Assembly: GCA_025667525.1 (NCBI GenBank)
Contig: CM046880.1
Span: forward strand, 595,113,895 to 595,177,894
DNA length: 64,000 nucleotides
Source of the DNA: Glebionis coronaria
Taxonomy: Eukaryota > Streptophyta > Magnoliopsida > Asterales > Asteraceae
Reading direction: 5' to 3'
In this document: positions 12,963 to 26,800 of the stretch, piece after piece
Layout: the number at the start of each line of letters is the position of its first letter
Numbering within the stretch: position 1 is the stretch's first letter
The notes under the pieces: generated by a model
What the model saw: only the letters and a program-made list of their open reading frames with translations
Told to the model about the DNA's origin: nothing
Database searches by the model: none
Made by a program: the position numbers and the translations under genes

Positions 12963-14990
12963 AAAATGTATTTTCCTGGATTCTTGATGGATAAAACACA
13001 TCTATATGTTTGCTCTGTTTAGTTTTGGTTGTGTTTTATTGGTGTAAAAGTTGGTCAGCTAGTATTTGAGGTAGTTGTGAATGTAGTAGACAAAGAGCAT
13101 CTCGTCGGCACATTATAGTATAAAGGTCAAGACATGAGTGTGCTCTAACAACACGTCATGTTATTTGACCTAAAAATGATATTGTTTAACCTTGGGAAGC
13201 CTACATAGGTGAATAATATGCAAAAGAAGGACAAGTATTTTTTGACATTTCATGTAGGATCAACTTGCTTATGTATTATATGACTCTAAAATATTTGATT
13301 CCATGTTTTATTCTATTAAAATTGAGAGCTATCAAGAAATAGAGTACCAAACACAATCACTAACATACAAAAACAAATTTATATTGAAATTATCTGAAAA
13401 CGTGGGTTGCAATAAAATGGTCATAACATGTGATACATGACTCCGTTTCAAGACCACAGCTAAGAAAATGGATGCTTGAAAGAAGGAGTACTTTTATCCA
13501 GGCAAGCATTGGTCAAAAGCGACTAAACACGATCAAAAACTGATAAAAACCTACCAAGAACAGCTAAAAATGCCGTAACCGGCTCAAATCATCCAAACCT
13601 AAGAAAAAACCTCTAAAATTATTTCCAGTCCATATAGACCACATAGAATCCGGGAAAAATGTATTTTACCGGATTCTTGATGGATAAAACACATCTATAT
13701 GTTTTCTCTGTTTAGTTTTGGTTGTGTTTTATTGGTGTAAAAGTTGGTCAACTAGTATTTGAGGTAGTTGTGAATGTAGTAGACAAAGAGCATCTCGACG
13801 GCACATTATAGTATAAAGGTCAAGACATGCGTGTGCTCTAACAACACGTCATGTTATTTGACCTAAAAATGATATTGTTTAACCTTGGGAAGCCTACATA
13901 GGTGAATAATATGCAAAAGAAGGACCAGTATTTTTTGACATTTCATGTAGGATCAACTTGCTTATTTATTATATGACTCTGAAATATTTGATTCCATGTT
14001 TTATTCTATTAATATTGAGAGCTATCAAGAAGTAGAGTACCAAACACAATCGCTAACATACAAAAACAAATTTATATTGAAATTATCTGAAAACGTGGGT
14101 TGCAATAAAATGGTCATAACATGTGATACATGACTCCGTTTCAAGACCAAAACTAAGAAAATGGATGCTTGAAAAAAGGAGTACTTTTATCCAGGCAAGC
14201 ATTGGTCAAAAGCGACTAAACCCGATAAAAAACTGATAAAAACCTACCAAGAACAGCTAAAAATGCCGTAACCGGCTCAAATCATCCAAACCTAAGAAAA
14301 AACCTCTAAAATTATTTCCAGTCCATATAGACCACATAGAATCCGGGAACAATGTATTTTCCTGGATTCTTGATGGATAAAACACATCTATATGTTTGCT
14401 CTGTTTAGTTTTGGTTGTGTTTTATTGGTGTAAAAGTTGGCCAGCTAGTATTTGAGGTAGTTGTGAATGTAGTAGACAAAGAGCATCTCGACGACACATT
14501 ATAGTATAAAGGTCAAGACATGAGTGTGCTCTAACAACACGTCATGTTATTTGACCTAAAAATGATATTGTTTAACCTTGGGAAGCCTACATAGGTGAAT
14601 AATATGCAAAAGAAGGACAAGTATTTTTTGACATTTCATGTAGGATCAACTTGCTTATTTATTATATGACTCTGAAATATTTGATTCCATGTTTTATTCT
14701 ATTAAAATTGAGAGCTATCAAGAAATAGAGTACCAAACATAATCGCTAACATACAAAAACAAATTTATATTGAAATTATCTGAAAACGTGGGTTGCAATA
14801 AAATGGTCATAACATGTGATACATGACTCCGTTTCAAGACCACAACTAAGAAAATGGATGCTTGAAAGAAGGAGTACTTTTATCCAGGCAAGCATTGGTC
14901 AAAAGCGACTAAACCCGATCAAAAACTGATAAAAACCTACCAAGAACAGCTAAAAATGCCGTAACCGGCTCAAATCATCCAAACCTAAGA

Positions 14991-15083
14991 ATGTATTTTA
15001 GAGGTTTTTTCTGATACTAGCTGACCAACTTTTACACCAATAAAACACAACCAAAACTAAACAATTTTAGAGGTTTTTTCTGA
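14991..15083 (+). repeat. Inverted internal fragment in monomer 22
   Basis: Third copy of the composite. The inverted arm is 15015-15062 and the forward partner is 15138-15185. It sits in the first unit of the second trimer copy, so it was carried there by the 2121-bp duplication. Confidence 0.93.
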
Positions 15084-16703
15084 AAAATGTATTTTCCCGG
15101 ATTCTTGATGGATAAAACACATCTATATGTTTGCTCTGTTTAGTTTTGGTTGTGTTTTATAGGTGTAAAAGTTGGTCAGCTAGTATTTGAGGTAGTTGTG
15201 AATGTAGTAGACAAAGAGCATCTCGACGGCACATTATAGTATAAAGGTCAAGACATGAGTGTGCTCTAACAACACGTCATGTTATTTGACCTAAAAATGA
15301 TATTGTTTAACCTTGGGAAGCCTACATAGGTGAATAATATGCAAAAGAAGGACAAGTATTTTTTGACATTTCATGTAGGATCAACTTGCTTATGTATTAT
15401 ATGACTCTAAAATATTTGATTCCATGTTTTATTCTATTAAAATTGAGAGCTATCAAGAAATAGAGTACCAAACACAATCACTAACATACAAAAACAAATT
15501 TATATTGAAATTATCTGAAAACGTGGGTTGCAATAAAATGGTCATAACATGTGATACATGACTCCGTTTCAAGACCACAGCTAAGAAAATGGATGCTTGA
15601 AAGAAGGAGTACTTTTATCCAGGCAAGCATTGGTCAAAAGCGACTAAACACGATCAAAAACTGGTAAAAACCTACCAAGAACAGCTAAAAATGCCGTAAC
15701 CGGCTCAAATCATCCAAACCTAAGAAAAAACCTCTAAAATTATTTCCAGTCCATATAGACCACATAGAATCCGGGAAAAATGTATTTTACCTAATTCTTG
15801 ATGGATAAAACACATCTATATGTTTTCTCTGTTTAGTTTTGGTTGTGTTTTATTGGTGTAAAAGTTGGTCAGCTAGTATTTGAGGTAGTTGTGAATGTAG
15901 TAGAGAAAGAGCATCTCGACGGCACATTATAGTATAAAGGTCAAGACATGAGTGTGCTCTAACAACACGTCATGTTATTTGACCTAAAAATGATATTGTT
16001 TAACCTTGGGAAGCCTACATAGGTGAATAATATGCAAAAGAAGGACAAGTATTTTTTGACATTTCATGTAGGATCAACTTGCTTATTTATTATATGACTC
16101 TGAAATATTTGATTCCATGTTTTATTCTATTAAAATTGAGAGCTATCAAGAAATAGAGTACCAAACACAATCGCTAACATACAAAAACAAATTTATATTG
16201 AAATTATCTGAAAACGTGGATTGCAATAAAATGGTCATAACATGTGATACATGACTCCGTTTCAAGACCAAAACTAAGAAAATGGATGCTTGAAAAAAGG
16301 AGTACTTTTATCCAGGCAAGCATTGGTCAAAAGCGACTAAACCCGATAAAAAACTGATAAAAACCTACCAAGAACAGCTAAAAATGCCGTAACCGGCTCA
16401 AATCATCCAAACCTAAGAAAAAACCTCTAAAATTATTTCCAGTCCATATAGACCACATAGAATCCGGGAACAATGTATTTTCCTGGATTCTTGATGGATA
16501 AAACACATCTATATGTTTGCTCTGTTTAGTTTTGGTTGTGTTTTATTGGTGTAAAAGTTGGCCAGCTAGTATTTGAGGTAGTTGTGAATGTAGTAGACAA
16601 AGAGCATCTCGACGGCACATTATAGTATAAAGGTCAAGACATGAGTGTGCTCTAACAACACGTCATGTTATTTGACCTAAAAATGATATTGTTTAACCTT
16701 GGG

Positions 16704-19700
16704 AAGCCTACATAGGTGAATAATATGCAAAAGAAGGACAAGTATTTTTTGACATTTCATGTAGGATCAACTTGCTTATTTATTATATGACTCTGAAATA
16801 TTTGATTCCATGTTTTATTCTATTAAAATTGAGAGCTATCAAGAAATAGAGTACCAAACACAATCGCTAACATACAAAAACAAATTTATATTGAAATTAT
16901 CTGAAAACGTGGATTGCAATAAAATGGTCATAACATGTGATACATGACTCCGTTTCAAGACCAAAACTAAGAAAATGGATTCTTGAAAAAAGGAGTACTT
17001 TTATCCAGGCAAGCATTGGTCAAAAGCGACTAAACCCGATAAAAAACTGATAAAAACCTACCAAGAACAGCTAAAAATGCCGTAACCGGCTCAAATCATC
17101 CAAACCTAAGAAAAAACCTCTAAAATTATTTCCAGTCCATATAGACCACATAGAATCCGGGAACAATGTATTTTCCTGGATTCTTGATGGATAAAACACA
17201 TCTATATGTTTGCTCTGTTTAGTTTTGGTTGTGTTTTATTGGTGTAAAAGTTGGCCAGCTAGTATTTGAGGTAGTTGTGAATGTAGTAGACAAAGAGCAT
17301 CTCGACGGCACATTATAGTATAAAGGTCAAGACATGAGTGTGCTCTAACAACACGTCATGTTATTTGACCTAAAAATGATATTGTTTAACCTTGGGAAGC
17401 CTACATAGGTGAATAATATGCAAAAGAAGGACAAGTATTTTTTGACATTTCATGTAGGATCAACTTGCTTATTTATTATATGACTCTGAAATATTTGATT
17501 CCATGTTTTATTCTATTAAAATTGAGAGCTATCAAGAAATAGAGTACCAAACACAATCGCTAACATACAAAAACAAATTTATATTGAAATTATCTGAAAA
17601 CGTGGATTGCAATAAAATGGTCATAACATGTGATACATGACTCCGTTTCAAGACCAAAACTAAGAAAATGGATGCTTGAAAAAAGGAGTACTTTTATCCA
17701 GGCAAGCATTGGTCAAAAGCGACTAAACCCGATAAAAAACTGATAAAAACCTACCAAGAACAGCTAAAAATGCCGTAACCGGCTCAAATCATCCAAACCT
17801 AAGAAAAAACCTCTAAAATTATTTCCAGTCCATATAGACCACATAGAATCCGGGAACAATGTATTTTCCTGGATTCTTGATGGATAAAACACATCTATAT
17901 GTTTGCTCTGTTTAGTTTTGGTTGTGTTTTATTGGTGTAAAAGTTGGCCAGCTAGTATTTGAGGTAGTTGTGAATGTAGTAGACAAAGAGCATCTCGACG
18001 GCACATTATAGTATAAAGGTCAAGACATGAGTGTGCTCTAACAACACGTCATGTTATTTGACCTAAAAATGATATTGTTTAACCTTGGGAAGCCTACATA
18101 GGTGAATAATATGCAAAAGAAGGACAAGTATTTTTTGACATTTCATGTAGGATCAACTTGCTTATTTATTATATGACTCTGAAATATTTGATTCCATGTT
18201 TTATTCTATTAAAATTGAGAGCTATCAAGAAATAGAGTACCAAACATAATCGCTAACATACAAAAACAAATTTATATTGAAATTATCTGAAAACGTGGGT
18301 TGCAATAAAATGGTCATAACATGTGATACATGACTCCGTTTCAAGACCACAACTAAGAAAATGGATGCTTGAAAGAAGGAGTACTTTTATCCAGGCAAGC
18401 ATTGGTCAAAAGCGACTAAACCCGATCAAAAATTGATAAAAACCTACCAAGAACAGCTAAAAATGCCGTAACCGGCTCAAATCATCCAAACCTAAGAAAA
18501 AACCTCTAAAATTATTTCCAGTCCATATAGACCACATAAAATCCGGGAAAAATGTATTTTCCCGGATTCTTGATGGATAAAACACATCTATATGTTTGCT
18601 CTGTTTAATTTTGGTTGTGTTTTATTGGTGTAAAAGTTGGTCAGCTAGTATTTGAGGTAGTTGTGAATGTAGTAGACAAAGAGCATCTCGACGGCACATT
18701 ATAGTATAAAGGTCAAGACATGAGTGTGCTCTAACAACACGTCATGTTATTTGACCTAAAAATGATATTGTTTAACCTTGGGAAGCCTACATAGGTGAAT
18801 AATATGCAAAAGAAGGACAAGTATTTTTTGACATTTCATGTAGGATCAACTTGCTTATTTATTATATGACTCTGAAATATTTAATTCCATGTTTTATTCT
18901 ATTAAAATTGAGAGCTATCAAGAAATAGAGTACCAAACACAATCGCTAACATACAAAAACAAATTTATATTGAAATTATCTGAAAACGTGGGTTGCAATA
19001 AAATGGTCATAACATGTGATACATGACTCCGTTTCAAGACCAAAACTAAGAAAATGGATGCTTGAAAAAAGGAGTACTTTTATCCAGGCAATCATTGGTC
19101 AAAAGCGACTAAACCCGATCAAAAACTGATAAAAACCTACCAAGAACAGCTAAAAATGCCGTAACCGGCTCAAATCATCCAAACCTAAGAAAAAACCTCT
19201 AAAATTATTTCCAGTCCATATAGACCACATAGAATCCAGGAACAATGTATTTTCCTGGATTCTTGATGGATAAAACACATCTATATGTTTGCTCTGTTTA
19301 GTTTTGGTTGTGTTTTTATTGGTGTAAAAGTTGGCCTGCTAGTATTTGAGGTAGTTGTGAATGTAGTAGACAAAGAGCATCTCGACGGCACATTATAGTA
19401 TAAAGGTCAAGACATGAGTGTGCTCTAACAACACGTCATGTTATTTGACCTAAAAATGATATTGTTTAACCTTGGGAAGCCTACATAGGTGAATCATATG
19501 CAAAATAAGGACAAGTATTTTTTGATATTTCATGTAGGATCAACTTGCTTATTTATTATATGACTCTGAAATATTTGATTCCATGTTTTATTCTATTAAA
19601 ATTGAGAGCTATCAAGAAATAGAGTACCAAACATAATCGCTAACATACAAAAACAAATTTATATTGAAGTTATCTGAAAACGTGGGTTGCAATAAAATGG

Positions 19701-20862
19701 TCATAACATGTGATACATGACTCCGTTTCAAGACCACAACTAAGAAAATGGATGCTTGAAAAAAGGAGTACTTTTATCCAGGCAAGCATTGGTCAAAAGC
19801 GACTAAACCCGATCAAAAACTGATAAAAACCTACCAAGAACAGCTAAAAATGCCGTAACCGGCTCAAATCATCCAAACCTAAGAAAAAACCTCTAAAATT
19901 ATTTACAGTCCATATAGACCACATAGAATCCGGGAAAAATGTATTTTCCCGGATTCTTGATGGATAAAACACATCTATATGTTTGCTCTGTTTAGTTTTG
20001 GTTGTGTTTTATTGGTGTAAAAGTTGGTCAGCTAGTATTTGAGGTAGTTGTGAATGTAGTAGACAAAGAGCATTTCGACGGCACATTATAGTATAAAGGT
20101 CAAGACATGAGTGTGCTCTAACAACACGTCATGTTATTTGACCTAAAAATGATATTGATTAACCTTGGGAAGCCTACATAGGTGAATAATATGCAAAAGA
20201 AGGACAAGTATTTTTTGACATTTCATGTAGGATCAACTTGCTTATTTATTATATGACTCTGAAATATTTGATTCCATGTTTTATTCTATTAAAATTGAGA
20301 GCTATCAAGAAATAGAGTACCAAACACAATCGCTAACATACAAAAACAAATTTATATTGAAATTATCTGAAAACGTGGGTTGCAATAAAATGGTCATAAC
20401 ATGTGATACATGACTCCGTTTCAAGACCAAAACTAAGAAAATGGATGCTTGAAAAAAGGAGTACTTTTATCCAGGCAATCATTGGTCAAAAGCGACTAAA
20501 CCCGATCAAAAACTGATAAAAACCTACCAAGAACAGCTAAAAATGCCGTAACCGGCTCAAATCATCCAAACCTAAGAAAAAACCTCTAAAATTATTTTCA
20601 GTCCATATAGACCACATAGAATCCGGGAACAATGTATTTTCCTGGATTCTTGATGGATAAAACACATCTATATGTTTGCTCTGTTTAGTTTTGGTTGTGT
20701 TTTATTGGTGTAAAAGTTGGCCAGCTAGTATTTGAGGTAGTTGTGAATGTAGTAGACAAAGAGCATCTCGACGGCACATTATAGTATAAAGGTCAAGACA
20801 TGAGTGTGCTCTAACAACACGTCATGTTATTTGACCTAAAAATGATATTGTTTAACCTTGGG
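16704..20862 (+). repeat. Satellite segment 4: monomers 25-30, 693-type
   Basis: Unit starts: 16704, 17397, 18090, 18783, 19477, 20170. Units 16011, 16704 and 17397 are almost identical to each other: all share CGTGGATTGC, CCCGATAAAAAACTG, GGGAACAATG and TTGGCCAGC, so one monomer was amplified in place. After that, units with CAAAACTAAG/GGCCAG tend to alternate with units with CATAATCGC/CACAACTAAG, giving a second kind of dimer. Confidence 0.9.
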
Positions 20863-23800
20863 AAGCCTACATAGGGAATAATATGCAAAAGAAGGACAAG
20901 TATTTTTTGACATTTCATGTAGGATCAACTTGCTTATTTATTATATGACTCTGAAATATTTGATTCCATGTTTTATTCTATTAAAATTGAGAGCTATCAA
21001 GAAATAGAGTACCAAACATAATCGCTAACATACAAAAACAAATTTATATTGAAGTTATCTGAAAACGTGGGTTGCAATAAAATGGTCATAACATGTGATA
21101 CATGACTCCGTTTCAAGACCACAACTAAGAAAATGGATGCTTGAAAAAAGGAGTACTTTTATCCAGGCAAGCATTGGTCAAAAGCGACTAAACCCGATCA
21201 AAAACTGATAAAAACCTACCAAGAACAGCTAAAAATGCCGTAACCGGCTCAAATCATCCAAACCTAAGAAAAAACCTCTAAAATTATTTACAGTCCATAT
21301 AGACCACATAGAATCCGGGAAAAATGTATTTTCCCGGATTCTTGATGGATAAAACACATCTATATGTTTGCTCTGTTTAGTTTTGGTTGTGTTTTATTGG
21401 TGTAAAAGTTGGTCAGCTAGTATTTGAGGTAGTTGTGAATGTAGTAGACAAAGAGCATTTCGACGGCACATTATAGTATAAAGGTCAAGACATGAGTAAA
21501 CTCTAACAACACGTCATGTTATTTGACCTAAAAATGATATTCTTTAACCTTGGGAAGCCTACATATGTGAATAATATTCAAAAGAAGGACAAGTATTTTT
21601 TGACATTTCATGTAGGATCAACTTGCTTATTTATTATATGACTCTGAAATATTTGATTCCATGTTTTATTCTATTAAAATTGAGAGCTATCAAGAAATAG
21701 AGTCCCAAACACAATCGCTAACATACAAAAACAAATTTATATTGAAATTATCTGAAAACGTGGGTTGCAATAAAATTGTCATAACAATGTGATACATGAC
21801 TACGTTTCAAGACCACAACTAAGAAAATGGATGCTTTAAAAAAGGAGTACTTTTATCCAGGCAAGCATTGGTCAAAAGCGACTAAACCCGATCAAAAATT
21901 GATAAAAACCTACCAAGAACAGCTAAAAATGCCGTAACCGGCTCAAATCATCCAAACCTAAGAAAAAACCTCTAAAATTGTTTTCAGTCCATATAGACCA
22001 CATAAAATCCGGGAAAAATGTATTTTCCCGGATTCTTGATGGATAAAACACATCTATATGTTTGCTCTGTTTAATTTTGGTTGTGTTTTATTGGTGTAAA
22101 AGTTGGTCAGCTAGTATTTGAGGTAGTTGTGAATGTAGTAGACAAAGAGCATCTCGACGGCACATTATAGTATAAAGGTCAAGACATGAGTGTGCTCTAA
22201 CAACACGTCATGTTATTTGACCTAAAAATAATATTGTTTAACCTTGGGAAGCCTACATAGGTGAATAATATGCAAAAGAAGGACAAGTATTTTTTGACAT
22301 TTCATGTAGGATCAACTTGCTTATTTATTATATGACTCTAAAATATTTAATTCCATGTTTTATTCTATTAAAATTGAGAGCTATCAAGAAATAGAGTACC
22401 AAACACAATCGTTAACATACAAAAACAAATTTATATTGAAATTATCTGAAAACGTGGGTTGCAATAAAATGGTCATAACATGTGATACATGACTCCGTTT
22501 CAAGACCAAAACTAAGAAATGGATGCTTGAAAAAAGGAGTACTTTTATCCAGGCAATCATTGGTCAAAAGCGACTAAACCCGATCAAAAACTGATAAAAA
22601 CCTACCAAGAACAGCTAAAAATGCCGTAACCGGCTCAAATCATCCAAACCTAAGAAAAAACCTCTAAAATTATTTCCAGTCCATATAGACCACATAGAAC
22701 CCGGGAACAATGTATTTTCCTGGATTCTTGATGGATAAAACACATCTATATGTTTGCTCTGTTTAGTTTTGGTTGTGTTTTATTGGTGTAAAAGTTGGCC
22801 AGCTAGTATTTGAGGTAGTTGTGAATGTAGTAGACAAAGAGCATCTCGACGGCACATTATAGTATAAAGGTCAAGACATGAGTGTGCTCTAACAACACGT
22901 CATGTTATTTGACCTAAAAATGATATTGTTTAACCTTGGGAAGCCTACATAGGTGAATAATATGCAAAAGAAGGACAAGTATTTTTTGACATTTCATGTA
23001 GGATCAACTTGCTTATTTATTATATGACTCTAAAATATTTAATTCCATGTTTTATTCTATTAAAATTGAGAGCTATCAAGAAATAGAGTACCAAACACAA
23101 TCGCTAACATACAAAAACAAATTTATATTGAAATTATCTGAAAACGTGGGTTGCAATAAAATGGTCATAACATGTGATACATGACTCCGTTTCAAGACCA
23201 AAACTAAGAAAATGGATGCTTGAAAAAAGGAGTACTTTTATCCAGGCAATCATTGGTCAAAAGCGACTAAACCCGATCAAAAACTGATAAAAACCTACCA
23301 AGAACAGCTAAAAATGCCGTAACCGGCTCAAATCATCCAAACCTAAGAAAAAACCTCTAAAATTATTTCCAGTCAATATAGACCACATAGAATCCGGGAA
23401 AAATCTATTTTACCGGATTCTTGATGGATAAAACATATCTATATGTTTGCTCTGTTTAGTTTTGGTTGTGTTTTATTGGTGTAAAAGTTGGTCAGCTAGT
23501 ATTTGAGGTAGTTGTGAATGTAGTAGACAAAGAGCATCTCGACGGCACATTATAGTATAAAGGTCAAGACATGAGTGTGCTCTAACAACACGTCATGTTA
23601 TTTGACCTAAAAATAATATTGTTTAACCTTGGGAAGCCTACATAGGTGAATAATATGCAAAAGAAGGACAAGTATTTTTTGACATTTCATGTAGGATCAA
23701 CTTGCTTATTTATTATATGACTCTAAAATATTTAATTCCATGTTTTATTCTATTAAAATTGAGAGCTATCAAGAAATAGAGTACCAAACACAATCGTTAA

Positions 23801-26800
23801 CATACAAAAACAAATTTATATTGAAATTATCTGAAAACGTGGGTTGCAATAAAATGGTCATAACATGTGATACATGACTCCGTTTCAAGACCAAAACTAA
23901 GAAATGGATGCTTGAAAAAAGGAGTACTTTTATCCAGGCAATCATTGGTCAAAAGCGACTAAACCCGATCAAAAACTGATAAAAACCTACCAAGAACAGC
24001 TAAAAATGCCGTAACCGGCTCAAATCATCCAAACCTAAGAAAAAACCTCTAAAATTATTTCCAGTCCATATAGACCACATAGAACCCGGGAACAATGTAT
24101 TTTCCTGGATTCTTGATGGATAAAACACATCTATATGTTTGCTCTGTTTAGTTTTGGTTGTGTTTTATTGGTGTAAAAGTTGGCCAGCTAGTATTTGAGG
24201 TAGTTGTGAATGTAGTAGACAAAGAGCATCTCGACGGCACATTATAGTATAAAGGTCAAGACATGAGTGTGCTCTAACAACACGTCATGTTATTTGACCT
24301 AAAAATGATATTGTTTAACCTTGGGAAGCCTACATAGGTGAATAATATGCAAAAGAAGGACAAGTATTTTTTGACATTTCATGTAGGATCAACTTGCTTA
24401 TTTATTATATGACTCTAAAATATTTAATTCCATGTTTTATTCTATTAAAATTGAGAGCTATCAAGAAATAGAGTACCAAACACAATCGCTAACATACAAA
24501 AACAAATTTATATTGAAATTATCTGAAAACGTGGGTTGCAATAAAATGGTCATAACATGTGATACATGACTCCGTTTCAAGACCAAAACTAAGAAAATGG
24601 ATGCTTGAAAAAAGGAGTACTTTTATCCAGGCAATCATTGGTCAAAAGCGACTAAACCCGATCAAAAACTGATAAAAACCTACCAAGAACAGCTAAAAAT
24701 GCCGTAACCGGCTCAAAGCATCCAAACCTAAGAAAAAACCTCTAAAATTATTTCCAGTCCATATAGAGCACATAGAATCCGGGAACAATGTGTTTTCCTG
24801 GATTCTTGATGGATAAAACACATCTATATGTTTGCTCTGTTTAGTTTTGGTTGTGTTTTATTGGTGTAAAAGTTGGTCAGCTAGTATTTGAGGTAGTTGT
24901 GAATGTAGTAGACAAAGAGCATCTCGACGGCATATTATAGTATAAAGGTCAAGACATGAGTGTGCTCTAACAACACGTCATGTTATTTGACCTAAAAATA
25001 ATATTGTTTAACCTTGGGAAGCCTACATAGGTGAATAATATACAAAAGAAGGACAAGTATTTTTTGACATTTCATGTAGGATCAACTTGCTTATTTATTA
25101 TATGACTCTAAAATATTTAATTCCATGTTTTATTCTATTAAAATTGAGAGCTATCAAGAAATAGAGTACCAAACACAATCGCTAACATACAAAAACAAAT
25201 TTATATTGAAATTATCTGAAAACGTGGGTTGCAATAAAATGGTCATAACATGTGATACATGACTCCGTTTCAAGACCAAAACTAAGAAAATGGATGCTTG
25301 AAAAAAGGAGTACTTTTATCCAGGCAATCATTGGTCAAAAGCGACTAAACCCGATCAAAAACTGATAAAAACCTACCAAGAACAGCTAAAAATGCCGTAA
25401 CCGGCTCAAATCATCCAAACCTAAGAAAAAACCTCTAAAATTATTTCCAGTCCATATAGACCACATAGAATCCGGGAACAATGTATTTTCCTGGATTCTT
25501 GATGGATAAAACACATCTATATGTTTGCTCTGTTTAGTTTTGGTTGTGTTTTATTGGTGTAAAAGTTGGCCAGCTAGTATTTGAGGTAGTTGTGAATGTA
25601 GTAGACAAAGAGCATCTCGACGGCACATTATAGTATAAAGGTCAAGACATGAGTGTGCTGTAACAACACGTCATGTTATTTGACCTAAAAATGATATTGT
25701 TTAACCTTGGGAAGCCTACATAGGTGAATAATATGCAAAAGAAGGACAAGTATTTTTTGACATTTCATGTAGGATCAACTTGCTTATTTATTATATGACT
25801 CTAAAATATTTGATTCCATGTTTTATTCTATTAAAATTGAGAGCTATCAAGAAATAGAGTACCAAACATAATCGCTAACATACAAAAACAAATTTATATT
25901 GAAGGTATCTGAAAACGTGGGTTGCAATAAAATGGTCATAACATGTGATAGATGACTCCGTTTCAAGACCACAACTAAGAAAATGGATGCTTGAAAAAAG
26001 GAGTACTTTTATCCAGGCAAGCATTGGTCAAAACCGACTAAACCCGATCAAAAACTGATAAAAACCTACCAAGAACAGCTAAAAATGCCGTAACCGGCTC
26101 AAATCATCCAAACCTAAGAAAAAACCTCTAAAATTATTTACAGTCCATATAGACCACATAGAATCCGGGAAAAATGTATTTTCCCGGATTCTTGATGGAT
26201 AAAACACATCTATATGTTTGCTCTGTTTAGTTTTGGTTGTGTTTTATTGGTGTAAAAGTTGGTCAGCTAGTATTTGAGGTAGTTGTGAATGTAGTAGACA
26301 AAGAGCATTTCGACGGCACATTATAGTATAAAGGTCAAGACATGAGTGTGCTCTAACAACACGTCATGTTATTTGACCTAAAAATTATATTCTTTAACCT
26401 TGGGAAGCCTACATATGTGAATAATATTCCATAGAAGGACAAGTATTTTTTGACATTTCATGTAGGATCAACTTGCTTATTTATTATATGACTCTGAAAT
26501 ATTTGATTCCATGTTTTATTCTATTAAAATTGAGAGCTATCAAGAAATAGAGTCCCAAACACAATCGCTAACATACAAAAACAAATTTATATTGAAATTA
26601 TCTGAAAACGTGGGTTGCAATAAAATGGTCATAACATGTGATACATGACTACGTTTCAAGACCACAACTAAGAAAATGGATGCTTTAAAAAAGGAGTACT
26701 TTTATCCAGGCAAGCATTGGTCAAAAGCGACTAAACCCGATCAAAATATGATAAAAACCTACCAAGAACAGCTAAAAATGCCGTAACCGGCTCAAATCAT

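Larger units (their letters stand above)
12462..16703 (+). repeat. Tandem duplication of a satellite trimer (2 x 2121 bp)
   Basis: Units 12462 (735), 13197 (693), 13890 (693) are repeated as 14583 (735), 15318 (693), 16011 (693). Shared private changes include CACAGCTAAG and AAACACGATC in the second unit, GTTTTCTCTG in the second unit at about 13701 and 15821, and CCCGATAAAAAACTG plus TTGGCCAGC in the third. The two first units differ in several places (ATGTCG against ATGCCG), so the exchange point or later conversion affected that part. Confidence 0.9.
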
